This document shows positions 25,779 through 33,183 of a stretch of DNA of 64,000 nucleotides, in pieces. The notes beneath the pieces are model-generated. The model was not told the DNA's origin and ran no database searches. It saw nothing but the letters and a program-made list of their open reading frames with translations. The DNA lies in NCBI RefSeq assembly GCF_030285665.1, contig NZ_CP127295.1, positions 4,712,001 through 4,776,000 of the forward strand. Reading direction: 5' to 3'. Position 1 is the stretch's first letter. Each line of letters begins with the position of its first letter. The position numbers and the translations under genes were made by a program. This stretch comes from Amycolatopsis mongoliensis. GTDB lineage: Bacteria > Actinomycetota > Actinomycetes > Mycobacteriales > Pseudonocardiaceae.

Positions 25779-25792
25779 ACCCTGGGGGGTAC
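25779..25792 (+). promoter_or_regulatory. CstR-like operator between trx and the CsoR-family gene
   Basis: TACCCTGGGGGGTA, one mismatch from consensus, 14 bp before the GTG of the regulator. No good -35/-10 is seen, so it may act as a roadblock on the trx transcript or autoregulate a weak promoter. Confidence 0.55.
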
Positions 25793-25806
25793 CAGAGGAG
25801 GTCGGC

Positions 25807-26070
25807 GTGGAGCTGAACGAAGACGTGGTCGCGGACGTGCGCAAGCGGCTGCGGCGAGCACAGGGGCAGGTCGGCGGCCTGATCCAGATGATCGACGAGG
25901 GCCGTGAGTGCCGGGACGTCATCATCCAGCTCGCCGCCGTGTCCCGGGCGCTGGACCGGGCCGGGTTCCGGCTGATCGCCAGCGGGCTGGAGCAGTGCGT
26001 GTCCGACGATTCGGAGCAGGGCGCCGCCGACCGCGAGCAACTGGAGAAGCTCTTCCTGACCTTGGCCTAA
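25807..26070 (+). CDS. CsoR/DUF156-family regulator, CstR-like persulfide sensor
   Basis: 87 aa helical repressor with RRAQGQVGGLIQMIDEGRECRDVIIQLAAVSRALDRAG. The two conserved Cys are C35 and C64. In copper-sensing CsoR a His lies four residues before the second Cys; here it is G60, so copper coordination is unlikely, while the dithiol pair needed by CstR persulfide sensors is kept. Its neighbours are all sulfide oxidation genes and seven matching palindromes surround it. GTG start after AGAGGAGG. Its stop overlaps the convergent aminotransferase stop by 4 bp. Confidence 0.88.
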   Translation: MELNEDVVADVRKRLRRAQGQVGGLIQMIDEGRECRDVIIQLAAVSRALDRAGFRLIASGLEQCVSDDSEQGAADREQLEKLFLTLA

Positions 26071-27758
26071 GGGCCCAGGCAGCCGGGCGGGAGCGGGAAC
26101 CACCGCAAGGCCTCGAAGTCGTCGGACAGGCCGCTGGGCCCGTCGGCGGCGAGGTCCGGCCGCGACCGGAGGATCCGTTCGGCCCGCTGCAGGTGCTCGG
26201 CCAGGGCGTCCTCGCCGAGCCGGCGTGTGGGCTCCTCCGGAACGACGTCGAACGCGCGCAGGTCCGGCACCCGTGGGGTGAACTCGCCCGAGCGGGCGTT
26301 GCGCCAGAGGCCGGTGTGCGGGTCGAAGCGGTACTCGGGCAGCAGCCGGTGGCCGTGCTCGGCGAGCAGCGTCACGGCGTCGACCAGGTAGTCGCGGACG
26401 GTGTCGGAGATGAAGTAGTTGAAGTTGAGCCGGGCCCAGCCCGGCTTGATCCCGTCGCACCCGCGGGCACTCTCGTCGTCGTAGGCGCTCGAATGCTCGG
26501 GGTCGATGGCGAGCAGCCGGTGCCCGTAGGGTCCGGCGCACGAACAGCCGCCGCGGGCCTGGATGCCGAACAGGTCGTTGAGGACGGCGACCACGAAGTT
26601 GTGGTGCAGGAACAACTCGCCCGCGCGGATCCGGAACGACACGATGGACAGCCGGGCCGACCGGTGGTCGCCCAGCACCTGGATGCCCGGGTGCGCCGAC
26701 CACCGGTGCACGGCGTGCTGCCACAGCCGCTCTTCCCGGGCCTGGATGAGGTCCGTGCCCACGGCGTCCTTGAGGGCGAAGACGATGCCCGCGCGGATGG
26801 ACTCCACGATCGCGGGAGTGCCGCCTTCTTCGCGGGCGACCGGGTCGTCGAGGTAGCGGTGCCCGTGCGGGCCGACGAACGCCACGGTGCCGCCGCCGGG
26901 GACGGTGGGCACCCGGTTGGCGACGAGGTCGCGCCGCACCACCAGGACGCCGGGGGTCTGCGGGCCGCCGACGAACTTGTGCGGGGAGAGGAAGAGCGCG
27001 TCCTTGTGGTCGCCGCGGCCGGACGCGCTTCCGGCCATCCGGATCGGCACGTACGGGCCGGCGGCGGCGTAGTCCCAGAAGGACAGGGCGCCGTGCCGGT
27101 GCAGCAGGGCCGCGACGTGGTCGGTGTCGGTGAGGATGCCGGTGACGTTGGAGGCCGCGGAGAAGCTGCCGATCCGCAGCGGCCGGTCGGCGTGCCGGCG
27201 GAGTTCCGTTTCGAGCTGGGCGAGGTCGATGTGGCCGTTCTCGTCCTCGTCGATGACGACGACGTCGGCGATGGATTCGCGCCAGGGCAGTTCGTTGGAG
27301 TGGTGTTCGTAGGGTCCGACGAACACGACCGGCCGCTCGGCGGCGGGAATGCGGTCGCCGAGCCGGTAGCGCTCGTCGAGACCGGCGGGGACGCGCAGCT
27401 CGAGGATGCCGATCAGCTTGTTCACCGCGGCCGTCGCGCCCGAGCCGCAGAAGATCACCAGGTCGTCCTCGGTGGCGCCGACCGAAGCGTGGATGATGGC
27501 GCGCGCCTGCTCGCGCAGAAGGCCGGTGTGCAGTCCGGTGCCGGAGCTTTCGGTGTGGGTGTTGGCGTAGCGGGGCAGGACGTGCTCGCGGACGAAGTCT
27601 TCGACGAAGTCCAGGGCGCGGCCGGAGGCGGTGTAGTCGGCGTAGGTGATGCGGTGCGGTCCGTAGGGGCCGTCGAGGACCTCGCCTTCGCCGATCAGGC
27701 CCCGGCTGATCCGGTCCAGCAACGCGGACGCCGTACCGGGCCGTGCGGTCTGGGTCAC
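26067..27758 (-). CDS. Class V aminotransferase / cysteine desulfurase-like PLP enzyme
   Basis: 563 aa, longer than the usual 400-450. The PLP-binding Lys is in FLSPHKFVGGPQTPG; the phosphate site is FCGSGATAAVNK; a Cys-rich active-site loop ARGGCSCAGPYG stands where SufS-like desulfurases keep their catalytic Cys. A C-terminal extension of roughly 110 residues has no known domain. GTG 27758 follows AAGGAG. It is last of a minus-strand set with a PIG-L deacetylase and a Cys-rich miniprotein. Sulfur mobilisation from a thiol amino acid is the best guess; the substrate is unknown. Confidence 0.8.
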   Translation of the reverse strand: MTQTARPGTASALLDRISRGLIGEGEVLDGPYGPHRITYADYTASGRALDFVEDFVREHVLPRYANTHTESSGTGLHTGLLREQARAIIHASVGATEDDLVIFCGSGATAAVNKLIGILELRVPAGLDERYRLGDRIPAAERPVVFVGPYEHHSNELPWRESIADVVVIDEDENGHIDLAQLETELRRHADRPLRIGSFSAASNVTGILTDTDHVAALLHRHGALSFWDYAAAGPYVPIRMAGSASGRGDHKDALFLSPHKFVGGPQTPGVLVVRRDLVANRVPTVPGGGTVAFVGPHGHRYLDDPVAREEGGTPAIVESIRAGIVFALKDAVGTDLIQAREERLWQHAVHRWSAHPGIQVLGDHRSARLSIVSFRIRAGELFLHHNFVVAVLNDLFGIQARGGCSCAGPYGHRLLAIDPEHSSAYDDESARGCDGIKPGWARLNFNYFISDTVRDYLVDAVTLLAEHGHRLLPEYRFDPHTGLWRNARSGEFTPRVPDLRAFDVVPEEPTRRLGEDALAEHLQRAERILRSRPDLAADGPSGLSDDFEALRWFPLPPGCLGP

Positions 27759-27840
27759 CGGGCACTCCTTGCCTCGTCGACGTGGGTCAAGCCTGCGCGT
27801 CGACGGCAGGTGCCGACGCGGGCCATGGTCTCCGGGTGGA

Positions 27841-27854
27841 AGGACCAAGGTCCT
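27841..27854. promoter_or_regulatory. DevR/OsdR-like palindrome upstream of the aminotransferase
   Basis: AGGACCAAGGTCCT: 6-bp perfect arms around AA, the same geometry as DosR/DevR boxes (GGGACT-N2-AGTCCC). It lies in the 108-bp gap between the PIG-L and aminotransferase genes. Confidence 0.35.
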
Positions 27855-27866
27855 CACGGTGGCGAG

Positions 27867-28532
27867 TCAGCCCAGTCTGCGCAAGTACTCGGTATCCCCG
27901 AGCAACCGCAGCCGGCGACGCAGGACCGGATTGTCGGCGGACTGGCTCGCGTGCGCGGCGATCGCCTTCTGTTGCCGGGTTCGGTCGACGGGCACGGTCC
28001 AGTCGATCTCGTCGGGTCGCCGGCCGGCGAAGGCGGTGCCGAACTCGGTGTTGAGCCGCGTGGCCACTCCCTCCGGCACGGCCCACCCGAGAACCGGGAT
28101 GCCGAGGGCCGTCGCGGCGCCGAGTGCGGCCTCGGTGGCGCGGATGTGGTCGGGGTGACCGGTCACGCCACCGAGGTCGAAGGTGATGAGCTGGGTCGGG
28201 CCGGCCCGGGCGGCGGCGTCGGCGATGTCCGTGACGAGGTCGGCGACGGCCACCGAGGCCAAGCCGGAGTCCGGGTGGTCCAGCAGCGTCGTGCTGCTCA
28301 CTCCGAGGACTTCCGCCGCCGAGGTCAGTTCGGCGGCGCGGACGACGGCGAGTTCGCCCGGCCTGCCGTGCAGCGTCGAGGCTTCACCGTGGGTGAAACA
28401 CAGCACCGAGACGTTCGCGCCGCCGCGGGCGAAGGTGTCCAGCAGTGCTCCGAGGCCGAAGGATTCGTCGTCGGGGTGGGCGACCACGGCCAGGACCCGC
28501 TCGAGTCGCGGAAGTGCGGTGCCGCCGGTCAT
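27867..28532 (-). CDS. PIG-L family N-acetyl deacetylase
   Basis: 221 aa. Zinc motif AHPDDE (18-23) and the second site GVTGHPDHIRATEAAL are intact. Relatives include MshB and BshB, which deacetylate thiol precursors, and mycothiol S-conjugate amidase. Its place in the persulfide regulon suggests a low-molecular-weight thiol or thiol conjugate as substrate; this is inference. It lies 15 bp downstream of the miniprotein gene on the same strand. Confidence 0.87.
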   Translation of the reverse strand: MTGGTALPRLERVLAVVAHPDDESFGLGALLDTFARGGANVSVLCFTHGEASTLHGRPGELAVVRAAELTSAAEVLGVSSTTLLDHPDSGLASVAVADLVTDIADAAARAGPTQLITFDLGGVTGHPDHIRATEAALGAATALGIPVLGWAVPEGVATRLNTEFGTAFAGRRPDEIDWTVPVDRTRQQKAIAAHASQSADNPVLRRRLRLLGDTEYLRRLG

Positions 28533-28547
28533 GGTTCCTCCGGGCGT

Positions 28548-28709
28548 TCAGCGGCGGCCGAACAGCCGCCACGGCTTCCGTTCGGGCTGCTCGGCGGCGC
28601 AGGCGCAGCGCTGGGCAGCGGGGACGTCGCCGAGTACCTGTTCGACGTGGTTGCCGCAGCCCCGGTAGGACGGCTTCCCGCACTTCGAACAGACGATCCG
28701 TTGGCACAT
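28548..28709 (-). CDS. Cys-rich 53-aa miniprotein (zinc-ribbon-like)
   Basis: The protein begins MCQRIVCSKCGKPSYRGCG and has six Cys (C2, C7, C10, C18, C35, C37) and H21, then a basic C-terminus WRLFGRR. C7-x2-C10 and C35-x-C37 suggest one metal site or a thiol carrier. ATG 28709 has GGAGG at 8-bp spacing; an upstream ATG at 28724 overlaps that ribosome site and is less likely. It is first gene of the operon with PIG-L and aminotransferase and directly behind a CstR-like operator. Confidence 0.7.
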   Translation of the reverse strand: MCQRIVCSKCGKPSYRGCGNHVEQVLGDVPAAQRCACAAEQPERKPWRLFGRR

Positions 28710-28750
28710 CCGGTGTTCCTCCATGGGTCTCTGGTCCGGCTTCTTCGTTC

Positions 28751-28781
28751 ACTATACCCCTGGGGGTACCAGGCTTTCGAA
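28751..28781 (-). promoter_or_regulatory. Promoter with CstR-like operator upstream of the miniprotein operon
   Basis: The palindrome TACCCCTGGGGGTA lies at 28755-28768. On the minus strand -35 TTCGAA (28781-28776), 19 bp, -10 TATAGT (28756-28751). The -10 shares its first two bases with the operator. The leader before ATG 28709 would be about 35 bases. Confidence 0.65.
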
Positions 28782-28844
28782 GCCGACGTCGTCCGGAGTG
28801 ACCGTGGTCGCGCGTGCCGGGGACCAAGTCCTCTGGGATCGCCA

Positions 28845-28858
28845 TGCCCCCAGGGGTA
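28845..28858 (+). promoter_or_regulatory. CstR-like operator, distal site of the MBL-rhodanese 2 operon
   Basis: TGCCCCCAGGGGTA, one mismatch from consensus, 26 bp upstream of a candidate -10 (TATCCT, 28884-28889). A DevR-like GGGACCAAGTCCT (28820-28832) lies just upstream. Confidence 0.6.
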
Positions 28859-28898
28859 CCCAGAGAGGGGGCGAAGAGTGCGCTATCCTGGAGCTAGA

Positions 28899-28912
28899 TA
28901 CCCCCAGGGGTA
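28899..28912 (+). promoter_or_regulatory. CstR-like operator, proximal site of the MBL-rhodanese 2 operon
   Basis: Perfect palindrome TACCCCCAGGGGTA, about 10 bp past a candidate -10 (TATCCT) so it covers the start of transcription, and 16 bp before the ATG. The two sites are 54 bp apart. Confidence 0.7.
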
Positions 28913-28928
28913 TGAGAAGAGAGGATTC

Positions 28929-30287
28929 ATGATCGAGATCATCGCCATCGACACGCCGAGCCTCGGTGACCGCAGCTACCTCGTCGAGGACGGCGAGACG
29001 GCGTTCGTGGTCGACCCGCAGCGCGACATCGACCGGGTTCTCGACCTGGCCCAGGTGCGCGGGTTGCGGATCACCGACGTGTTCGAGACCCACATCCACA
29101 ACGACTACGTGACCGGCGGTCTCGCCCTCGCCCGTGTGACCGGCGCGGCCTACCACGTCAACGCCGCGGATCCGGTGTCCTTCGAACGCACCCCGATCGA
29201 CGACGGGGACGTCATCGAGGTCGGACCGCACATGCGCGTGCGCGCATTGGCGACACCGGGGCACACCTTCACGCACCTCTCCTACGTCTTGGAGGCACCT
29301 GGGCGCGTCCCGGCGGTGTTCACCGGCGGGTCACTGCTGTTCGGCTCCACCGGCCGGCCCGACCTGCTCGGCCCCGCGAACACCGGGGAGCTGGTGAAGC
29401 GCCAGTACGCCTCGGCCCACCGGCTGGCCGACGTGCTGCCCGACGACGCGGAGATCTACCCCACGCACGGTTTCGGCAGTTTCTGCTCGGCCACCCAGTC
29501 CGAAGCGGACCGGTCGACGATCGGCCGGGAGAAGCAGGTCAACCCGGTGCTGACCCGGGATGAGCAGGCTTATGTCGATGAGCTGCTCGCCGGGCTGGAC
29601 GCCTACCCGGCCTACTACGCGCACATGGGCCCGGCCAACAGCGCCGGTCCGGACGCCCCCGACCTGACCGAGCCGAAGACCGCCGACCCGGCCGAGCTGC
29701 GGTCGCGCATCGAAGCCGGGGAGTGGGTGGTGGACCTGCGCTCGCGCATCGCGTTCGCCGCCGGGCACGTGGCGGGCACCCTGAACTTCGGCGCCGACGG
29801 CAGTTTCGCCACCTACCTGGGCTGGCTCATCCCCTGGGGCACGCCGCTGTCCCTGCTCGGGGACACCCCGGAGCAGGTCGCCGACGCGCAGCGCGAACTG
29901 GTCCGGATCGGCATCGACCGCGTCGAAGCCGCGGCCACCGGCACCCCCGAAGCCTGGGCCGGCACCGCGCCGCTCGGGTCGTTCCCCCGGGCGGACTTCG
30001 GCGAGCTGGCCATGGTCCGCCACCACCGGCCGGTGACCGTCCTCGACGTCCGGCGCGACCAGGAGTGGGCGCAGAACCACCTCGACGACGCCGTCCACAT
30101 CCCGATCCACGAGCTGCTGGACCGGCTCGGCGAGGTGCCGGCCGGTGAGGTGTGGGTGCACTGCCAGGCCGGCTACCGCGCCTCGATCGCGGCCTCGATC
30201 CTCGCCGCGGCCGGACGCCGGGTCGTCGCGGTGGACGACGAGTTCGACCGGGCGGCGCGGGCCGGGCTCCCCCTGGTCGCGGGCTGA
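28929..30287 (+). CDS. MBL-fold persulfide dioxygenase-like protein with rhodanese domains (second copy)
   Basis: 452 aa. The MBL domain has THIHNDYVTGG (H55, H57, D59), PGHTFTHLSY and YPTHGFGSFC. A first rhodanese-like domain (ELRSRIEAGEWVVDLRSR) lacks the active Cys; the second has VHCQAGYRAS. It differs from the copy at 21899-23299 (about the same layout, low identity), so it is an old paralogue, not a recent duplicate. First gene of the operon running to the DsrE gene, behind two CstR-like operators. Confidence 0.88.
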   Translation: MIEIIAIDTPSLGDRSYLVEDGETAFVVDPQRDIDRVLDLAQVRGLRITDVFETHIHNDYVTGGLALARVTGAAYHVNAADPVSFERTPIDDGDVIEVGPHMRVRALATPGHTFTHLSYVLEAPGRVPAVFTGGSLLFGSTGRPDLLGPANTGELVKRQYASAHRLADVLPDDAEIYPTHGFGSFCSATQSEADRSTIGREKQVNPVLTRDEQAYVDELLAGLDAYPAYYAHMGPANSAGPDAPDLTEPKTADPAELRSRIEAGEWVVDLRSRIAFAAGHVAGTLNFGADGSFATYLGWLIPWGTPLSLLGDTPEQVADAQRELVRIGIDRVEAAATGTPEAWAGTAPLGSFPRADFGELAMVRHHRPVTVLDVRRDQEWAQNHLDDAVHIPIHELLDRLGEVPAGEVWVHCQAGYRASIAASILAAAGRRVVAVDDEFDRAARAGLPLVAG

Positions 30288-30291
30288 CATC

Positions 30292-31086
30292 ATGACGATC
30301 CTGCTGGCGGCGGCGTTCGGCCTGGTCATCGGTGCTGCCCTGGGCCTGCTCGGCGCGGGTGGGTCCATCCTGGCCATCCCGGCGCTGGTCTACGGGGTCG
30401 GGCTGCCGCTGTCCGCCGCGATCCCGACGTCGCTGCTGGTCGTGGCCGTGTCCGCGGCCGGAGGACTGGTGGCGCGGTGGCGGTCGAAGGTGATCCGCTG
30501 GCCGGTCGCGCTGGTCTTCGCCGCGGCGAGTGTCCCGGCCGCGTTCGGCGGCACCGCGCTGGGCAAGCTGCTGCCCGACCGGTGGCTGCTGATCGCGTTC
30601 GCCGTGCTGATGGCGGTGGTCGCGATCCGCATGCTCGTCGCCGCCCCGGAACGGGACGGTGCCTGCCGGACCAGCACGGGCGGGGTGAACTGGCGCAGCT
30701 GCGTGCCCAAGGCCCTGGCCGTCGGCGCGGTCGTCGGGGTGCTGACCGGCTTGTTCGGGGTCGGTGGCGGTTTCGTCATCGTCCCGGCGCTGACCATGCT
30801 GCTGGGCCTCACCGCGCCGGAGGCGGTCGCGACGTCGCTGGTGGTCATCGTGCTGACGTCGGTGGGTGGGCTGGCCGCGCACGCCACCACGATGCCGGAC
30901 CTTCCCTACGGCATCGCCGCGGTGTTCGCCGGCGTGGCCCTGCTGGCGTCGCTGCTGGCCGGGAAGGCCGGCAACCGGCTCCCGGCGCGGACCGTCCGGC
31001 TGACGTTCGCCTCCCTGATCCTCGTGGTCGCCGCCGGAGTCGCGGCTGCGGCCGTGTTCGCTCCCGCCGCCCTCCACGGCGGCTGA
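30292..31086 (+). CDS. TauE/SafE (DUF81) sulfite/sulfur-anion exporter
   Basis: 264 aa with about eight membrane segments and two TauE half-repeats, each marked by a glycine-rich turn (ALGLLGAGGSILAIPALVYG and LTGLFGVGGGFVIVPALTM). The family exports sulfite or organosulfonates, or takes up thiosulfate. Here it would remove sulfite made by the dioxygenase. ATG 30292 is 4 bp after the upstream stop. Confidence 0.9.
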   Translation: MTILLAAAFGLVIGAALGLLGAGGSILAIPALVYGVGLPLSAAIPTSLLVVAVSAAGGLVARWRSKVIRWPVALVFAAASVPAAFGGTALGKLLPDRWLLIAFAVLMAVVAIRMLVAAPERDGACRTSTGGVNWRSCVPKALAVGAVVGVLTGLFGVGGGFVIVPALTMLLGLTAPEAVATSLVVIVLTSVGGLAAHATTMPDLPYGIAAVFAGVALLASLLAGKAGNRLPARTVRLTFASLILVVAAGVAAAAVFAPAALHGG

Positions 31087-31110
31087 GCCGTCGAGAAAGG
31101 AACGATTGCC

Positions 31111-31506
31111 GTGAAGTACGACCTGAGCATCACCCTGGACCTGCCCTACGAGAAAGCCGTCGCCGAAGTGCGGGCCGCGCTGAAGGAGCAGGGATTCGGC
31201 GTGCTCACCGAGATCGACGTCCGGGCGACGATGCGCGAGAAGCTCGACGCGGACATGGAACCGTACGTGATCCTCGGCGCGTGCAACCCGCCGCTCGCGC
31301 ACCGCGCCCTGGAGATCGACCGCATGATCGGCCTGCTGCTGCCCTGCAACGTCGTCGTCCGCGCCGACGGTGACGAGCGCAGCCTGGTCCAGGCGCTCGA
31401 CCCGCGCGTGATGATCGAAGTGCCGGAACGGGAGGAGCTCCGCCCGGTCGCCGAAGAGGCCGGCAAGCGCATCCGGGCGGCGCTGGAAGCCCTGGCGCCT
31501 TCCTGA
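31111..31506 (+). CDS. DUF302 protein
   Basis: 131 aa, one DUF302 domain with EQGFGVLTEIDVRATMREKL, YVILGACNPPLAHRAL and a Cys in LLPCNVVV. DUF302 proteins are often encoded with sulfur oxidation genes; the activity is not known. The two Cys (in GACNPP and LLPCN) could take part in sulfur transfer. GTG start after GAAAGGAACG. Confidence 0.87.
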   Translation: MKYDLSITLDLPYEKAVAEVRAALKEQGFGVLTEIDVRATMREKLDADMEPYVILGACNPPLAHRALEIDRMIGLLLPCNVVVRADGDERSLVQALDPRVMIEVPEREELRPVAEEAGKRIRAALEALAPS

Positions 31507-31533
31507 TCCGCGCGTCTTTCGTCGCCTGCGGAG

Positions 31534-31548
31534 GTGACCGAAGACCCT
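31534..31548. promoter_or_regulatory. DevR/OsdR-like box upstream of sqr2
   Basis: GTGACCGAAGACCCT fits GNGACC-N3-GNCCC. It lies in the 76-bp gap before the second SQR gene and might supply an internal promoter control. Assigned by eye. Confidence 0.3.
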
Positions 31549-31582
31549 ACGGACGCCGGTACGCCGTCGGAACACTGGAGCG

Positions 31583-32830
31583 GTGACCAAACGCATCGTG
31601 ATACTCGGCGGCGGCACCGGCGGCACGCTGTCGGCGAACCGGCTGCGCCGTGACCTGGGCGACGGCGCGGACATCACCGTCGTCGACCGCGACGACGACC
31701 ACGTCTACCAGCCCGGGCTGTTGTTCGTGCCCTTCGGCCTCGCCGCGCCGGAAGACCTGGTGCGCTCCCGGCCCCGGCAGCTGCACGAGGGCATCCACTA
31801 CCGCCGCGCCGACGTCGACCGGATCGACGCCGAGAGCGACCAGGTCCACCTGCAGGACGGCACGGCGCTGCCCTACGACGTCCTGGTGATCGCCACCGGA
31901 GCGCGCCTGCTGCCCGAGGAGACCGAAGGGCTGACCGGCCCCGGCTGGCGCGACACGGTGCACACCTTCTACGACTACGAAGGGGCCGTCGCCCTGGAGT
32001 CCGCGCTGGCCGGGTTCACCGCCGGGCGGCTCGTGGTGAACGTGGTCGACCTGCCGATCAAGTGCCCGGTCGCCCCGCTGGAGTTCTGCTTCCTCGCCGA
32101 CTGGTACTTCACCGAACGCGGGGTCCGCGACCAGGTGCAGCTGACCTACGCCACGCCGCTGGACGGCGCGTTCACCAAGCCCGTCGCCTCCCGGACCCTG
32201 GCCGGTCTGCTGGCGGAGAAGAACATCGAGCTGGTGACGGAGTTCAACACCGGGGAGGTCGACGGCGCCGGGAAGCGCCTGGTCTCCTACGACGACCGCG
32301 AAGTCCCGTTCGACCTCGCGGTCGTGGTGCCGCTGCACGGTGGTGCGTCCTATGTGGAGCGCACGCCGGGGCTGGGCGACGAGTTCGGGTTCGTCCCCGC
32401 GGACCCGCACACCCTGCAGTCGAAGGCCCGTCCGAACATCTTCGTCATCGGGGACGCCGCGGCGCTCCCGACGTCGAAGGCCGGTTCGGTCACGCACTTC
32501 GAAGGGGAGGTCCTCGCGCGCAACGTCGCCCGGTACCTCGCCGGGCACGAGCTGGACACCAGCTTCGACGGGCACACCAACTGCTTCATCGAAAGCGGTT
32601 TCCACAAGGCGATGCTCATCGACTTCAACTACGACACCGAGCCGCTGACCGGGCACTACCCGGCGGCGGTGGGGCTGCCGCTGCTGAAGGAGTCGCGGCT
32701 CAACCACCTGGGCAAGCTGATGTTCTCCTGGCTGTACTGGCACAGCCTCCTGCCCGGCCGTGACATCCCCGGCGTGTCCACGACGATGCCCCGCGCGGGC
32801 AAGCACTTTCCCGCTCCCGCCGACCACTGA
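31583..32830 (+). CDS. Sulfide:quinone oxidoreductase-like flavoprotein (second copy)
   Basis: 415 aa. FAD motif IVILGGGTGGTLSANRL; redox Cys candidates C161 in LPIKCPVAPLEF, C169 and C334 in HTNCFIESG; second FAD motif FVIGDAAALPTSKAGSV; hydrophobic C-terminus LGKLMFSWLYWHSLLPG. The Cys spacing and ends differ from the copy at 23306-24511, so it belongs to another SQR class, perhaps one handing sulfur to the TusE/DsrE carriers encoded next. GTG start. Confidence 0.87.
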   Translation: MTKRIVILGGGTGGTLSANRLRRDLGDGADITVVDRDDDHVYQPGLLFVPFGLAAPEDLVRSRPRQLHEGIHYRRADVDRIDAESDQVHLQDGTALPYDVLVIATGARLLPEETEGLTGPGWRDTVHTFYDYEGAVALESALAGFTAGRLVVNVVDLPIKCPVAPLEFCFLADWYFTERGVRDQVQLTYATPLDGAFTKPVASRTLAGLLAEKNIELVTEFNTGEVDGAGKRLVSYDDREVPFDLAVVVPLHGGASYVERTPGLGDEFGFVPADPHTLQSKARPNIFVIGDAAALPTSKAGSVTHFEGEVLARNVARYLAGHELDTSFDGHTNCFIESGFHKAMLIDFNYDTEPLTGHYPAAVGLPLLKESRLNHLGKLMFSWLYWHSLLPGRDIPGVSTTMPRAGKHFPAPADH

Positions 32831-32851
32831 GAACCCGAGGAGGACACCGAC

Positions 32852-33169
32852 ATGCCCACCGCGACCTACGCCGGCACCCCGGTGCCGGTGAACGACGAAG
32901 GCTTCTTCACCGACCCGGACAGCTGGACCGAAGCGATGGCTCCCGAGATCGCCCGTGAAGCCGGCATCGACGCGCTGACCGACCAGCACTGGCAGGTCAT
33001 CAAGCACATGCGCCACGAGTACGCGGAAAAGGGCACCGGGCCGACCGTCCGCGCGCTGGGCCGGACGTCCGGGGTCACCATCAAGCAGCTTTACCAGCTG
33101 TTCCCGAAGGGCCCGGCCAAGATCGCGGCGAAGATCGCCGGTATCCCCAAGCCTCGCGGCTGCATCTGA
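32852..33169 (+). CDS. TusE/DsrC-family sulfur carrier
   Basis: 105 aa. DsrC fold motifs TDQHWQVIKHMRHEYAEKG and IKQLYQLFPKGPAK. The conserved penultimate Cys is C104 in the tail RGCI. The second Cys of true DsrC, eleven residues earlier, is replaced by A93, so this is a one-Cys TusE-like carrier able to hold a persulfide but not the DsrC trisulfide. SD GAGGAGG. It lies between SQR2 and the DsrE gene. Confidence 0.88.
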   Translation: MPTATYAGTPVPVNDEGFFTDPDSWTEAMAPEIAREAGIDALTDQHWQVIKHMRHEYAEKGTGPTVRALGRTSGVTIKQLYQLFPKGPAKIAAKIAGIPKPRGCI

Positions 33170-33183
33170 GAAGGCGGCACACC

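Noticed and set aside
25779..26070. CsoR-family gene as a copper sensor
   Set aside because: The copper His is Gly, and no copper ATPase or chaperone gene is nearby.
28548..28724. Miniprotein start at ATG 28724
   Set aside because: That ATG overlaps the GGAGG that best serves ATG 28709, so the shorter 53-aa product was preferred.
25908..30287. Plus-strand open frame of 1459 codons through the aminotransferase and PIG-L genes
   Set aside because: Most of it is antisense to genes with clear PLP and PIG-L motifs. Only its last part, from 28929, is the real MBL-rhodanese gene.
32852..33169. True DsrC of reverse dissimilatory sulfite reduction
   Set aside because: The second conserved Cys is absent (A93) and no dsrAB genes are present, so it is called TusE-like.
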